This document shows positions 16,689 to 25,902 of a DNA stretch of 59,898 bases, in pieces. A program made the translations under genes and the position numbers. Source of the DNA: Timaviella obliquedivisa GSE-PSE-MK23-08B (lineage in GTDB: Bacteria; Cyanobacteriota; Cyanobacteriia; Elainellales; Elainellaceae); NCBI GenBank assembly GCA_019358855.1, contig JAHHII010000020.1, positions 1-59,898 on the forward strand. Reading direction: 5' to 3'. Each line of letters starts with the position of its first letter. The first letter of the stretch is position 1. Below the pieces are notes generated by a model. The model saw only the letters and a program-made list of their open reading frames with translations. It did no database searches and had not been told where the DNA came from.

Positions 16689-18263
16689 ATGCAAGGTCTT
16701 ACTTTTTCTTCAAATGAATCGTTAGAAAAAGTTACAAAAATTCAGCAGTTGCAGATGCAATTACGCGATCGCTGGCTGTCGGTTGATGAATTTGATACGG
16801 AAGAAAATGATGTGTTAGTCATTCCTTCTCTCAGCTTAGATCAACGCGAACTCCTGAAAGTAAAAGGCGTTCATTATTACGAAGAAAGGCTGTTGTTTTC
16901 TATTATTCGTCTTCGCAATCCGCGTACCCGCGTCATTTATATTACCTCGCAACCGATTCATCCTAATGTCGTTGATTATTACCTGCAATTGTTACCTGGC
17001 GTGCCTTTCCCCCATGCCCGCGATCGCCTCCTCTTGCTGTCTACCCACGATGCCGCGCTGAAGCCACTAACCCAGAAAATTCTAGAACGCCCTCGTCTAC
17101 TCGCGCAATTACGGCAACTGATTCGGCATGATAAAGCCTATCTCACCTGCTACAATTCCACGCCATTAGAACAAGAGTTGGCGCTACAACTCAATATTCC
17201 GCTGTTGGCGCTCGACCCCAATTTGCTGTATTGGGGAACTAAAAGCGGCAGCCGCGAAGCCTTTGCCGAAGCAACAATTCCTCATCCTGATGGCAGTGCC
17301 CTCGTGTGGACGGTGGAGGAACTAGCGCAAGTCACGGTCGATTTATGGGAGCGACAGCCTACTCTCAAGCGAATTGTCATTAAGCTCAATGAGGGCTTTT
17401 CGGGAGAGGGCAATGCGCTGTTGGATTTGCGATCGCTGTCAAAAATTGCCCCTGGGCAGGCTTCGACGGCTGAACGAGTGGCGGTAATTGGCGATCGCTT
17501 CCAGTCTCTTAGCTTCCAATGCGACACCGAAACCTGGACAAACTTTAGCAGCCGCATTCCAGAACTAGGCGCGATCGCTGAAGCTTTCATCGAAGGAGAC
17601 GAGAAGCGATCGCCCAGCGTTCAAGGCTGCATTAATCCCAATGGCGAGGTTGAAATCTTATCGACCCACGATCAAATACTCGGCGGCCCCGACGGACAAA
17701 TATTTTTAGGATGCAGCTTTCCTGCCGATGCGACCTATCGCCTAGCTCTGCAAGAGTACGGCACTAAAGTTGGCAAAGTTTTGGCAGCAAAGGGCGTGCT
17801 AGAGCGATTCAGTGTAGATTTTGTGGCAGTGCATCATCCTCAAGATTCATCTCAGCGTTATTCATCTCACACACAATGGGAGTTACAGGCGATCGAGATC
17901 AACATTCGCAAGGGCGGCACAACTCATCCATTTATGACGCTCAAGCTAGTAACTCAAGGGCAATATGATAATGAAACGGGCTTGTTTTGCAACCAGCATG
18001 GCAAACCTAAGTATTATGTGGCGACCGATAATTTACAAAACGACGCGTACAAAGGGCTTCTTCCCCATGACTTAATCGATATTATTGCCCAGCAGCATCT
18101 CCACTTCAATAGCACTACGGAGACGGGTAGCATTTTTCACCTGGCAGGCTGTCTTTCAGAATTTGGCAAGGTTGGCGTGACCAGCATTGGCAATTCACCC
18201 ACAGAAGCAGAAGCTCTCTATAAACAGGTAATCCAAGCGTTAGATGACGCGGTGCTGAATTGA
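16689..18263 (+). CDS. ATP-grasp ligase resembling peptide ligase PGM1-related proteins
   Basis: About 524 residues. The N-terminal half (LVIPSLSLDQRELLKVKGVHYYEERLLF onward) looks like a pre-ATP-grasp domain. The second half is an ATP-grasp fold: RIVIKLNEGFSGEGN (ATP-binding Lys and glycine loop), EAFIEGDEKRSP, and the metal-binding segment QAIEINIRKGGTTHPF with Glu/Asn. The enzyme should form an amide or peptide bond through an acyl phosphate. It resembles cyanobacterial PGM1-related peptide ligases; substrates are unknown. A TTG frame opens at 16665, but ATG 16689 is more likely. Two alpha/beta hydrolases follow on the same strand. Confidence 0.75.
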   Translation: MQGLTFSSNESLEKVTKIQQLQMQLRDRWLSVDEFDTEENDVLVIPSLSLDQRELLKVKGVHYYEERLLFSIIRLRNPRTRVIYITSQPIHPNVVDYYLQLLPGVPFPHARDRLLLLSTHDAALKPLTQKILERPRLLAQLRQLIRHDKAYLTCYNSTPLEQELALQLNIPLLALDPNLLYWGTKSGSREAFAEATIPHPDGSALVWTVEELAQVTVDLWERQPTLKRIVIKLNEGFSGEGNALLDLRSLSKIAPGQASTAERVAVIGDRFQSLSFQCDTETWTNFSSRIPELGAIAEAFIEGDEKRSPSVQGCINPNGEVEILSTHDQILGGPDGQIFLGCSFPADATYRLALQEYGTKVGKVLAAKGVLERFSVDFVAVHHPQDSSQRYSSHTQWELQAIEINIRKGGTTHPFMTLKLVTQGQYDNETGLFCNQHGKPKYYVATDNLQNDAYKGLLPHDLIDIIAQQHLHFNSTTETGSIFHLAGCLSEFGKVGVTSIGNSPTEAEALYKQVIQALDDAVLN

Positions 18264-18302
18264 TTAGCACTCAAATTTTTCAGTTCTTTTAAAAATTCTC
18301 TG

Positions 18303-19268
18303 GTGATAGGCAAACTCAGTTCGCGTTATAGTGGGAATATCGTTAAGAAATGTAATATTGATAGCGTGGTTACCCAAACATCAGTTTCTCCTGTTGAGTT
18401 TTCTACTCCCTTCGATGTTCAGACCTGGATTTGGCAAGATCATCAGATTCGCTACACCGTTTTGGGTGAAGGACGACCTTTAATTCTGATTCATGGCTTT
18501 GGAGCCTCAATGGGGCACTGGCGAAAAAATATTCCTGTGCTTGCTGAAGCAGGCTATAGGGTTTTTGCGATCGATCTCCTGGGGTTCGGGCGATCGGATA
18601 AGGCGCTGATTCGCTACTCGGTTGAACTCTGGGAAGAAATGCTTACCGACTTTTGGACGGCAAAAGTTCAGGAACCTGCTGTGTTCGTGGGTAACTCGAT
18701 TGGGGCACTGCTGAGTTTAATGATGTTGACCCATCATCCTGAAATGGCGGCAGGTGGCGTACTTTTGAACGCGGCGGGCGGCTTGAACCATCGTCCTGAG
18801 GAACTGAAAGCGCCCCTGAGATTGGTGATGGGCGCTTTCACCAAATTGGTGAGTTCAGAACTTATTGGTGGCTTTTTGTTCGATCGCATTCGTCAAAAAT
18901 CTCGACTCAAGAAAACTCTAGGGCAGGTCTATTTCGATCGCACTGCCATCACCGATGAACTAGTAGAAATTCTCTACCAACCTTCCTGTGATCCGGGCGC
19001 CCAAAAGGTTTTTGCCTCTATTCTGACTGCCCCTCCTGGGCCCCGTCCTGAAGAACTTTTGCCTCAAGTCACTCAGCCTTTGTTAGTAATTTGGGGTGAA
19101 GCCGACCCTTGGACTCCGATCGCAGGTTCTAAGCTTTATCAAACACTTGCTGAAAAATCTCCTGAACAAGTTCAGTTTGTCGCCATTCCTGACACAGGGC
19201 ACTGTCCTCACGATGAGCGTCCAGAAATCGTTAATGCTGCCATCTTAAATTGGCTTGCTACGGGTTAA
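18303..19268 (+). CDS. Alpha/beta hydrolase
   Basis: A 321-residue alpha/beta hydrolase. The oxyanion segment is LILIHGFGASMGHW, the nucleophile elbow is GNSIGAL, the acid is in WGEADPWTP, and the catalytic His is in DTGHCPHDERPE. It resembles cyanobacterial and chloroplast hydrolases related to pheophytinase, but substrate cannot be told from sequence. The GTG at 18303 is uncertain; homology starts near WIWQDHQIRYTV (residue ~42), and a GTG at 18366 is an alternative. It lies 39 bp after the ATP-grasp gene and ends 4 bp before the next lipase-like gene, suggesting one operon. Confidence 0.83.
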   Translation: MIGKLSSRYSGNIVKKCNIDSVVTQTSVSPVEFSTPFDVQTWIWQDHQIRYTVLGEGRPLILIHGFGASMGHWRKNIPVLAEAGYRVFAIDLLGFGRSDKALIRYSVELWEEMLTDFWTAKVQEPAVFVGNSIGALLSLMMLTHHPEMAAGGVLLNAAGGLNHRPEELKAPLRLVMGAFTKLVSSELIGGFLFDRIRQKSRLKKTLGQVYFDRTAITDELVEILYQPSCDPGAQKVFASILTAPPGPRPEELLPQVTQPLLVIWGEADPWTPIAGSKLYQTLAEKSPEQVQFVAIPDTGHCPHDERPEIVNAAILNWLATG

Positions 19269-19272
19269 ACTC

Positions 19273-20004
19273 ATGATAACTCCTACAATCATTTTGCCGG
19301 GTTATTTAGCAGGGGCTAAGCCTTATCAAGAAATGGCATCCAGCTTGCAAAGTATGGGTATTCCTGCGGTTATTGTGCCGTTGCAGCGACGTGACTGGTT
19401 GCCTACGGTGGGCGGGCGATCGATGTTACCCATTTTGCAAAAGCTGGATCAAACCGTGCAGCAAGTGATGGCAGAATCAGGGAGCGATCGCGTTAACTTG
19501 GTCGGTCATTCTGCCGGAGGGTGGGTAGCTCGAATTTATTTAGGAGAACTTCCTTACGACGTTCATGCTGCCAATGCTGGACAAGTTTGTCTTTGGAAAG
19601 CTTGGGCGTTTGTCAATACGCTGATCACCCTAGGAACGCCCCACGTCAGCCAAGAGCGCTGGACGAAACGCAACCTTGATTTTGTCAAAAATAATTATCC
19701 AGGCGCATTTTATGACAGTGTGCGCTATGTCTGTGTGGCTGGAAAAGCGAGCTATGGCGATCGCACCTGGCAAAGCTGGTTTACCTACAGCAGCTACGAG
19801 CTCACCTGCGGTCAGGGCAATTGTTGGGGCGATGGCATTACGCCCGTTGAGTCGGCGCATTTAGCAGGGGCAGAAAATATTACGTTAGAAAATGTTTGGC
19901 ACTCTCCCCGTCCACAGAAGCTCTGGTATGGTACGCCAGAAGTTGTGAAGGCTTGGGCAACCTATTTGCCTGGAAATACAAGTTTGCCTGGAAATACAAG
20001 GTAG
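19273..20004 (+). CDS. Lipase-like alpha/beta hydrolase
   Basis: About 243 residues. The core starts at TPTIILPGYLAGAKPY and the nucleophile elbow is NLVGHSAGGWVARIYLG; LITLGTPHVSQ is typical of PGAP1/lipase-class hydrolases. The catalytic His is probably in the late VWHSPRPQ segment. The frame opens at a TTG (19255) inside the previous gene, but the ATG at 19273, 4 bp after that gene's stop, is the better start. The C-terminus ends in a duplicated pentamer-plus motif produced by an 18-bp tandem repeat (19965-20000). Confidence 0.8.
   Translation: MITPTIILPGYLAGAKPYQEMASSLQSMGIPAVIVPLQRRDWLPTVGGRSMLPILQKLDQTVQQVMAESGSDRVNLVGHSAGGWVARIYLGELPYDVHAANAGQVCLWKAWAFVNTLITLGTPHVSQERWTKRNLDFVKNNYPGAFYDSVRYVCVAGKASYGDRTWQSWFTYSSYELTCGQGNCWGDGITPVESAHLAGAENITLENVWHSPRPQKLWYGTPEVVKAWATYLPGNTSLPGNTR
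19965..20000 (+). repeat. 18-bp perfect tandem duplication at the lipase 3' end
   Basis: TTTGCCTGGAAATACAAG occurs twice in direct succession, in frame, adding six residues (SLPGNT/NTS-type) just before the stop codon. It is a recent-looking slippage product with no sign of wider repetition. Confidence 0.9.
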
Positions 20005-20085
20005 ATTTAGCAGTGGTTTCTGCACCCTACAATTTTTTCTCAGAACCCTTACAATCAATAAACTTAATCCTTCTTTACCTCATAC

Positions 20086-20469
20086 ATGCTTACTGCAATC
20101 CTACCCTTTAGCTTGGCAATCAACCCCACAGCCTTAGCCGGAGTGAGTCTTTGGGCTTTAGCAATTTATTTAGGGTTTTCCCCTGTGAGCGATTGGGTGA
20201 TGGAACAATTAAATCGCTGGATGAACTTTGCCGAGCATCTCTACACTTCGGCTGAAGAATTCGAGCGAACAAAGTCTGCGCGCGAGTCACAAAATTCTTT
20301 TTACGCTTCATTGTTGAGCATTGTGCCGTTCTTACTAGTGGGCGGATTGTGTAATTGGGGTGTTGAGATCAGTTTGGGTGAGGGCTGGTCAATTAGTATA
20401 GGAATTTTGGCTTGCATGAGTTGTGGCGTGTATGAGCTAGGTCGTCAGGATGGACGATCGCAAGAGTAA
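20086..20469 (+). CDS. Small two-helix membrane protein, unknown function
   Basis: A 127-residue protein. An N-terminal hydrophobic stretch (residues ~2-33) and two C-terminal helices (about 76-92 and 97-115, ending CMSCGVYELGRQ) flank a hydrophilic, charged segment (SAEEFERTKSARESQNSF). No catalytic motif is visible. It is on the same strand 81 bp after the lipase-like gene and may belong to the same transcript. I do not recognise a characterised homologue. Confidence 0.65.
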   Translation: MLTAILPFSLAINPTALAGVSLWALAIYLGFSPVSDWVMEQLNRWMNFAEHLYTSAEEFERTKSARESQNSFYASLLSIVPFLLVGGLCNWGVEISLGEGWSISIGILACMSCGVYELGRQDGRSQE

Positions 20470-20837
20470 GGCGATCGTGTTCTCGAACGTTAATTTTCTA
20501 TTGAGGCAGTGGTTCTGACAATGAGAAGCGATCGTTCACACAAGTTCTTTTTTGCATTCACGATGAGTTAAAATTCAGTGCAAAATTTTGAAATAAATAA
20601 TACCTGTTAGGGTACTGCTTGACTTGCTTATGCCCAAATTGTGATGTGCGTGTAAGTTTATTTAAGGAGAGAAAATTCTGATACTTCCGAGCATAACTCT
20701 AGTGGGTTTCTACTGTCTGAAGCTGGGAATAAGTATAATGCTCTAGTTCCCGTTAAAGCCAACAAAATTCTGACGCTTCGGTTTCTAGCTCCAATGATAT
20801 GCTATTAGGCGTTACCCAATGAGGAGCGAGAGTCCGG
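20470..20837. other. 368-bp intergenic region, nothing identified
   Basis: AT-rich, with several short frames but no convincing gene. A ribosome-binding-like AAGGAGAG at about 20667 is followed by no ATG or GTG at a suitable distance. I see no tRNA, terminator with a T-run, or repeat. Confidence 0.4.
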
Positions 20838-21242
20838 TTGAACCCAACGCAGCATCCACTTCAACATGGACAGGTATTTTATAGTCCGGGTGGACACTTC
20901 TGTTACCGGGTTGTTGGCTCTTGCTGCCGCTTATTTGATCGTGAAGAATTGCCTTGGCCATGCTGTCGGCTGCAATGGCGCGGCAAGGAACCAAGCTGGC
21001 GACGCATTGGCAAACGCTTTACCCCTGATATTTCTACTATTAAAAGCCCATCTTATTGCGTTGAAGTCATTGGGCAAGAACAATCTAACCGAACTTTTAT
21101 CCTGACTTTTTACTCGGTCAAACTTCCCAAGACCGTTCAAGAATGGTGGTATTCTAAAAGGCTTGATGATCCTACACTTGCTCCTCCCACGCCCGCATCT
21201 TTCCTAGATTCAACAACCCGTACGGGTCAACCTGCTTCTTAA
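20838..21242 (+). CDS. Uncertain 134-residue basic protein
   Basis: A TTG-initiated frame whose composition (Trp-, Arg- and Cys-rich: HFCYRVVGSCCRLFDREE, CCRLQWRGKE, TVQEWWYSKRLDD) is more protein-like than a random frame. It overlaps the 3' end of the convergent FAD-oxidase gene by 71 bp, so its last ~24 residues are probably not under selection. It could be a real small cyanobacterial protein of unknown function or a decayed gene. There is no clear ribosome binding site. Confidence 0.35.
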   Translation: MNPTQHPLQHGQVFYSPGGHFCYRVVGSCCRLFDREELPWPCCRLQWRGKEPSWRRIGKRFTPDISTIKSPSYCVEVIGQEQSNRTFILTFYSVKLPKTVQEWWYSKRLDDPTLAPPTPASFLDSTTRTGQPAS

Positions 21243-22563
21243 ACGCGAGTTGCACAGGGTTAATGGTTTTCATACCGCCATCTTCCAAAATGTAGGTGTG
21301 GGGATTGGCTATAAATGCGCCCTGGTCTTCATGGTATTTGATAATTTCTTGAAGTCGTTCGGCAGTGCTATACCGTACGATTTGCAATGCCGCAGGCAGG
21401 GCAACACCACCTACCCGAATAAATTCTAAATGCATCATCACTTCATCCCCAAAGTGTTGATACAGTTGCCCTAGAAGCTTTAGATCTTTGTCGGGTGGGA
21501 ACAGAGTTTGGAGATAGGTGAGGGACGGATCAACGCTGCGTGCGTGGAGGGTGGTGTGGTTCCAAGTATATTCAGCGATCGCCACGCCCTTCCCTGCATC
21601 CTCTGCTCTTTTTTCATAACAAATGCGCCCTCCAAACTCTTTCACCAATTCGCCAAACGGCTCTAGGCAGGATTCAGCAATCATTAATAATGCACAATGG
21701 CTGTCTGTAGAGATGTAGTTACGGAAAGCTGCAAAGTAGGTAGGGATAGGATCGGCGCAAATGCAAATCAGCTTTTTTATAATGCCATCAGAATCCGCTA
21801 ACGCTTGCCCAAAGCGTGCTGCCGTCATAAAGTCAGAAAATGTAACGATTAACTCTGTCCAAGGATATGCCGGGCTGAGAGGGATTTCTAATTCGGTGAT
21901 AATGCCATTAGTGCCGTAGGCATGATTCACTTTTTGCACTTCGTCGCCGCGTAGCTCAAGGACGCGGGGTTTGTCTTCCATGGTTACAACGCGAACTGCA
22001 TGAAGATTGCCGCGATCGCGCAGTTGCCCATAAGTGATCGAGCCAATGCCACCACTGCCACCACTAATAAATCCACCGATCGTTGCCGTGCGATAGGTCG
22101 AGGGAGCCATGCGAATTTCCCAGCCTGTCTCCCGCGTTTGCTTATCTAGCGCGGCTAGTTTAACGCCGGGTTCAACACACGCTAATCCAGGCTTGACCCA
22201 CTTCACTGTCTGCATTTTGCTCAAGTCTAGAATTACGCCGCCCTGCAAAGGCACACATTGCCCATAGTTTCCAGTTCCTGCGCCACGCACGGTCAGAGGT
22301 GACTTAAACTTGACGCACACTTCCGCAACTCTTAGAACTTCTGCTTCATGGGCAGGACGTACGACTATATCACCCACTTTACCAGTAAGTTGCGGGGTCA
22401 GAATAGGACTAAACGTGTAGTAATCCTGGGAAAGTTTGGTGATTTGATCTAAATCTCGAATCACTTCAATCCCTTCTAATGCTGCTGCTAATGAATCCCA
22501 GGCGATCGCCAACCGTGAACCTGCTAATGCCATCCGCTCAATCTCCATCAATAAAGCCGTCAT
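21172..22563 (-). CDS. FAD-binding oxidoreductase (GlcD/BBE-like, PCMH type)
   Basis: A 463-residue flavoprotein. The FAD-binding PCMH domain (about residues 45-225) shows VVRPAHEAEVLRVAEVC, LTVRGAGTGNYGQ and VILDLSKM, then ATIGGFISGGSGGIGSITYG, the pyrophosphate-binding region. The C-terminal part is a cap domain as in glycolate, lactate or berberine-bridge oxidases. The substrate is probably a small hydroxy acid or similar, but this is family inference. The start may be a later Met (residue 11). Followed on the minus strand, after a 61-bp gap upstream, by the Uma2 gene. Confidence 0.85.
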   Translation of the reverse strand: MTALLMEIERMALAGSRLAIAWDSLAAALEGIEVIRDLDQITKLSQDYYTFSPILTPQLTGKVGDIVVRPAHEAEVLRVAEVCVKFKSPLTVRGAGTGNYGQCVPLQGGVILDLSKMQTVKWVKPGLACVEPGVKLAALDKQTRETGWEIRMAPSTYRTATIGGFISGGSGGIGSITYGQLRDRGNLHAVRVVTMEDKPRVLELRGDEVQKVNHAYGTNGIITELEIPLSPAYPWTELIVTFSDFMTAARFGQALADSDGIIKKLICICADPIPTYFAAFRNYISTDSHCALLMIAESCLEPFGELVKEFGGRICYEKRAEDAGKGVAIAEYTWNHTTLHARSVDPSLTYLQTLFPPDKDLKLLGQLYQHFGDEVMMHLEFIRVGGVALPAALQIVRYSTAERLQEIIKYHEDQGAFIANPHTYILEDGGMKTINPVQLAFKKQVDPYGLLNLGKMRAWEEQV

Positions 22564-22624
22564 CTCCTTATCATGACTGACTTATGGGTCTTCCAGAGAC
22601 TTCTGACCCTTTATCAATGTATTG

Positions 22625-23344
22625 CTAAGGGGCGGACTCTGGATCAGCACCTAATGCTCTTAGCTGCGCCTTAAGCCTTTCATTCTCCACTTCTGTCTGC
22701 TGCCTCGCATCTTCTGCCTGCTGCCTCGCATCTTCTGCTTGCCGCCTTGCCGCTTTTTCCTGACCCAGTGCATCTGCCAACTCTTGAGGAATCAACAGTT
22801 TTTCGCCAGTGTCTTCCCGATAAAACCCAATGAGTTGTCCTTCCACTTGTAACCGCAGTCGCAACGGTTCGCTGCGACTATCAGTAATTAATTGATATTC
22901 TTCATTAAGCAGCCGATATCCTCGCAACTGTTCTTCAATCCATTCTCCTCGCGGATCAAACAACCAATATTCTTGAACCCCCAGCCCTTCATAGAGCGTC
23001 TTCTTTGCACCCAGATCTTGATTCTTCGTGCTTTTAGAAGTCATCTCAAACACAACAGCCGGAACCTCCCCTTCCTCCCAAGTTTTATAGTTATCTCGTC
23101 CGCCTGGAGCGACATTAAAAATTACCATGACATCCGGTGCAACGCGCAATCGAGGGAAGCCTTGAGCATAGTATAGAAATTGATTTCCTAAGACCGTCGC
23201 TTGCTGAGCGAGCAAGTATTGCCGTAGCACCTCTAAGGTGACCATCAAGGCATAGAGATGGACGTATGATTCTGCCACGGGTTCACCATCTGAACAGGGG
23301 TAAAAAATTTCGGTTGGCTGGGGTTGTAGTAAAGAAGTCGTCAT
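22625..23344 (-). CDS. Uma2 family protein with C-terminal coiled coil
   Basis: A 239-residue Uma2/DUF820 protein of the long cyanobacterial type. Core motifs are PDVMVIFNVAPG, VFEMTSKSTKNQD and VQEYWLFDPRGEW, with the family's acidic triad pattern. The last ~45 residues are a coiled coil built on a repeated heptapeptide RQQAEDA (three near-copies), encoded by a short tandem DNA repeat at about 22690-22745. Function is unknown; a nuclease-like fold is family knowledge. Confidence 0.88.
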   Translation of the reverse strand: MTTSLLQPQPTEIFYPCSDGEPVAESYVHLYALMVTLEVLRQYLLAQQATVLGNQFLYYAQGFPRLRVAPDVMVIFNVAPGGRDNYKTWEEGEVPAVVFEMTSKSTKNQDLGAKKTLYEGLGVQEYWLFDPRGEWIEEQLRGYRLLNEEYQLITDSRSEPLRLRLQVEGQLIGFYREDTGEKLLIPQELADALGQEKAARRQAEDARQQAEDARQQTEVENERLKAQLRALGADPESAP

Positions 23345-23374
23345 GGCTTAAACCTGAAGAGTTCTGGGCTAGTT

Positions 23375-23917
23375 CTATCTTAAATAAAATGCGATCGCCG
23401 TATTGCCATAGGTTTTCTGTCGATTGAGACTAAGGGAATGGATTGCCTCCGGCAAAATCTTCCCAGGTGAATGTTCCACCGCCATTTCACCTTGTGGGGC
23501 AAGGAGTTGGTGGTGGGCGATCGCCTCTAACACAGGCTCATACAAATCACTGGCATAGGGCGGATCAAAATAAATGCGGTCAAAAGGCGCTTGATCTGAT
23601 AATTCTACCAACCGCTTTACCACGTCTCCCCGAATCACCTGAAACGTTTGATGAGGTTTCGCCACCTGCCGCCAGTTCTGCTGAATGATTTCACAAGCCT
23701 GACTCGATTGCTCAATGCCAATGACTAGCGCCGCCCCACGACATAGCGCCTCTGCTCCCATCGCGCCGCTACCCGTACAAAGATCAAGCCAGCGACAGCC
23801 CGCAATTTTGCCTTGCCAAATATTGAACAAGGCTTCCCGTACCCGACCTGGAGTCGGGCGAGTGGCAGAACCTGGGAGGGTTTTGAGAAGGCGGTTGCCA
23901 TGAATTCGCAGCGCCAT
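23375..23917 (-). CDS. rsmD: 16S rRNA (guanine966-N2)-methyltransferase
   Basis: A 180-residue Rossmann-fold SAM methyltransferase. It starts with LRIHGNRLLKTLPG and TRPTPGRVREALFNIW, the RsmD signature; the SAM loop is WLDLCTGSGAMGAEAL and motif IV is FDRIYFDPPYASD (the DPPY catalytic motif). It modifies G966 of 16S rRNA during 30S maturation. It sits 5 bp downstream of hisH on the same strand, so the two are probably co-transcribed. Confidence 0.92.
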   Translation of the reverse strand: MALRIHGNRLLKTLPGSATRPTPGRVREALFNIWQGKIAGCRWLDLCTGSGAMGAEALCRGAALVIGIEQSSQACEIIQQNWRQVAKPHQTFQVIRGDVVKRLVELSDQAPFDRIYFDPPYASDLYEPVLEAIAHHQLLAPQGEMAVEHSPGKILPEAIHSLSLNRQKTYGNTAIAFYLR

Positions 23918-23922
23918 TTCAC

Positions 23923-24582
23923 TTAACCTGCACCCACAAGCTGTTTGCTTTCAGGATGTTTGCTGTTGACGAAAGCTACGAAATTTGAGAGGACTTGTAA
24001 TCCAGCGGCTGACGATTTTTCGGGGTGGAATTGGGTCGCCATTAAGTTTTGACGGGCGATCGCCGCTGTCACCGTTTGGCTACCGTGGGTAATGGTCGCC
24101 GCATTCATCGCTGGGTCAAGCGGATCGGCGTAAAACGAGTGAACAAAATACATCCAAGGCTCAGCCGGAAGCTGTTGCCAAAGCGCCAAATCGGGCTGAG
24201 TCAGTTGAAGTTGGTTCCAACCCATGTGGGGAATAGTCAGTCGAGGTTCTGGGCGAAAAAGCCGCACCATGCCAGGGATAACGCCTAAACCAGGTTCATA
24301 TCCTTCTTCGCTGCCATCCAATAGAATCTGTAGCCCCAGGCAAATACCCAAGAACGGCTTACCACTAGCAATGATGTCTTGAATCGGGTGAATCAAATCG
24401 CGCGATCGCAAATGCTGAATGGCAGGATCAAACGAACCGACTCCAGGTAGTACTACAGCATCTGCCTGTTCCATTACCCTCACAGAATCGGTGACTTGAG
24501 GCAGTGCACCCGCCCTCTCCAGCCCTTTGCAAGCCGAGTGCAAGTTGCCCATGTCATAATCCACTACAGCAATAACGGTCAT
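23923..24582 (-). CDS. hisH: Imidazole glycerol phosphate synthase, glutamine amidotransferase subunit
   Basis: A 219-residue class I glutamine amidotransferase supplying ammonia to HisF in histidine synthesis. VVDYDMGNLHSACKGLERAG opens the protein, the nucleophile Cys is in FLGICLGLQILLDGS, and the His-Glu pair is in ATQFHPEKSS. Length is normal. HisF is not in the window. Transcribed ahead of rsmD. Confidence 0.95.
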   Translation of the reverse strand: MTVIAVVDYDMGNLHSACKGLERAGALPQVTDSVRVMEQADAVVLPGVGSFDPAIQHLRSRDLIHPIQDIIASGKPFLGICLGLQILLDGSEEGYEPGLGVIPGMVRLFRPEPRLTIPHMGWNQLQLTQPDLALWQQLPAEPWMYFVHSFYADPLDPAMNAATITHGSQTVTAAIARQNLMATQFHPEKSSAAGLQVLSNFVAFVNSKHPESKQLVGAG

Positions 24583-24674
24583 GTTTTGCTCCTGTCTAAT
24601 CGCACAATTCCTATCTATTAGCTAATAGTTTACTTCCTATGCTCCAATGGTTGAGGAAAGCTTGAGGAACGCGA

Positions 24675-25829
24675 ATGAGGATTGGGTTAGCGATAGTATT
24701 GGCAGGAATTGGACTGTTCCTCAGTGCCTGGATTATTTTGCCGCCGCCCAACTTTTTTCTGCTGCGCTTGGCAGTCGGTGCGCCAGAGATCAGTCCAGTC
24801 CTAATTGTTATTAACGCGATCGCCCTCCTCCTATTGCTAGCCACCTACAGCACCTCCCCGCTCAAATCCATTGCCTTAGTCTGCGCCACTGCCGGACTCG
24901 CCTTCAGCGCTTTACCCCTAGTTCAACTTCCCTCTATGGTGCAGCAAGCCAATGGTGCCTTGGAGCAAATAGGCATAAAAGATTCTCCATTAACTCGCCT
25001 ACGATCACAGCCCTTCGTCTTGCTTGATGTTTTTCGGGGCATTCCCATCCCCCCTACGCGCCGCGTCCAAACCATTCAGTTCACCCAGTCTGATGGCATA
25101 CCGCTTAGCCTCAACCTTTATCGCCCAACGCAAGTCGGAAAATACCCGGCGATCGTCGTGATTCATGGGGGCGGTTGGCAGAATGGCAGCCCAAATGATA
25201 ACGCTCAGTTTAGTCAATATATGGCGGCTCAGGGCTATAGCGTAGTGTCAATCGACTATCGGCGGGCACCCCAGCATCGATTCCCGGCACAGTTAGAAGA
25301 TGTGAGAACAGCGATCGCCTACATCCGAGAACACGCCGATGAACTAGAAGTGGATGTTAATCGGATGGCATTGATGGGGCGATCGGCAGGAGCACATTTA
25401 GCCATGCTCGCGGCTTACGAACCCGATGCTCCTCCCATTCGTGCAGTCGTCAACTACTACGGTCCCGTTAACCTAACGACAGGTTACCAAGACCCGCCCA
25501 ATCCCGATCCCATTGGCAGTCGGGGCTTACTCAGAGACTTTTTAGGCGGCACACCCGCAGACCTACCTGAGTTATATCAGCAAGCCTCTCCCTGGAATTA
25601 TGTCAACAACATGGTGCCGTCTTCTCTCTTAATCTATGGGCACAGAGACCATGTAGTACAATCTAAATTTGGGCGAAAGCTATACGATAGATTAGAGAAA
25701 ACTGGAAATCAAGCAATTTTTTTAGAAATTCCTTGGGCAGAACATGCCTTTGATGCCATTTTTCAAGGCGTAAGTAGTCAGGTAGCACTTTATTACACCG
25801 AGCGATTTTTGGCTTGGGCTCTGAAGTAA
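24675..25829 (+). CDS. Membrane-anchored alpha/beta hydrolase (acetyl-esterase/BD-FAE type)
   Basis: A 384-residue protein. Three or four hydrophobic segments occupy the first ~85 residues (GLAIVLAGIGLFLSAWIILP and following). The hydrolase domain has the HSL-type oxyanion motif VIHGGGWQNGS, the nucleophile GRSAGAHLA, an acid near YGHRDHVVQ and the His in WAEHAFDA. It resembles carboxylesterases acting on short acyl esters. The N-terminal membrane segments suggest action at a membrane surface, which is inferred. Confidence 0.83.
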   Translation: MRIGLAIVLAGIGLFLSAWIILPPPNFFLLRLAVGAPEISPVLIVINAIALLLLLATYSTSPLKSIALVCATAGLAFSALPLVQLPSMVQQANGALEQIGIKDSPLTRLRSQPFVLLDVFRGIPIPPTRRVQTIQFTQSDGIPLSLNLYRPTQVGKYPAIVVIHGGGWQNGSPNDNAQFSQYMAAQGYSVVSIDYRRAPQHRFPAQLEDVRTAIAYIREHADELEVDVNRMALMGRSAGAHLAMLAAYEPDAPPIRAVVNYYGPVNLTTGYQDPPNPDPIGSRGLLRDFLGGTPADLPELYQQASPWNYVNNMVPSSLLIYGHRDHVVQSKFGRKLYDRLEKTGNQAIFLEIPWAEHAFDAIFQGVSSQVALYYTERFLAWALK

Positions 25830-25844
25830 TTAAGTCTATAAAAA

Positions 25845-25884
25845 CTTAAGGGGCTGGAGAACAATATCATCCAACCCCTTAAGC
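25845..25884 (-). terminator. Intrinsic terminator between convergent genes
   Basis: CTTAAGGGG(C)TGGA pairs with TCCAACCCCTTAAG across a short AT-rich loop. On the minus strand the stem is followed by TTTTTATAG, so it mainly ends the GT4 transcript; on the plus strand it may also stop the esterase transcript, though without a T-run. Confidence 0.75.
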
Positions 25885-25902
25885 TCATAAATTCTCAACC
25901 CA

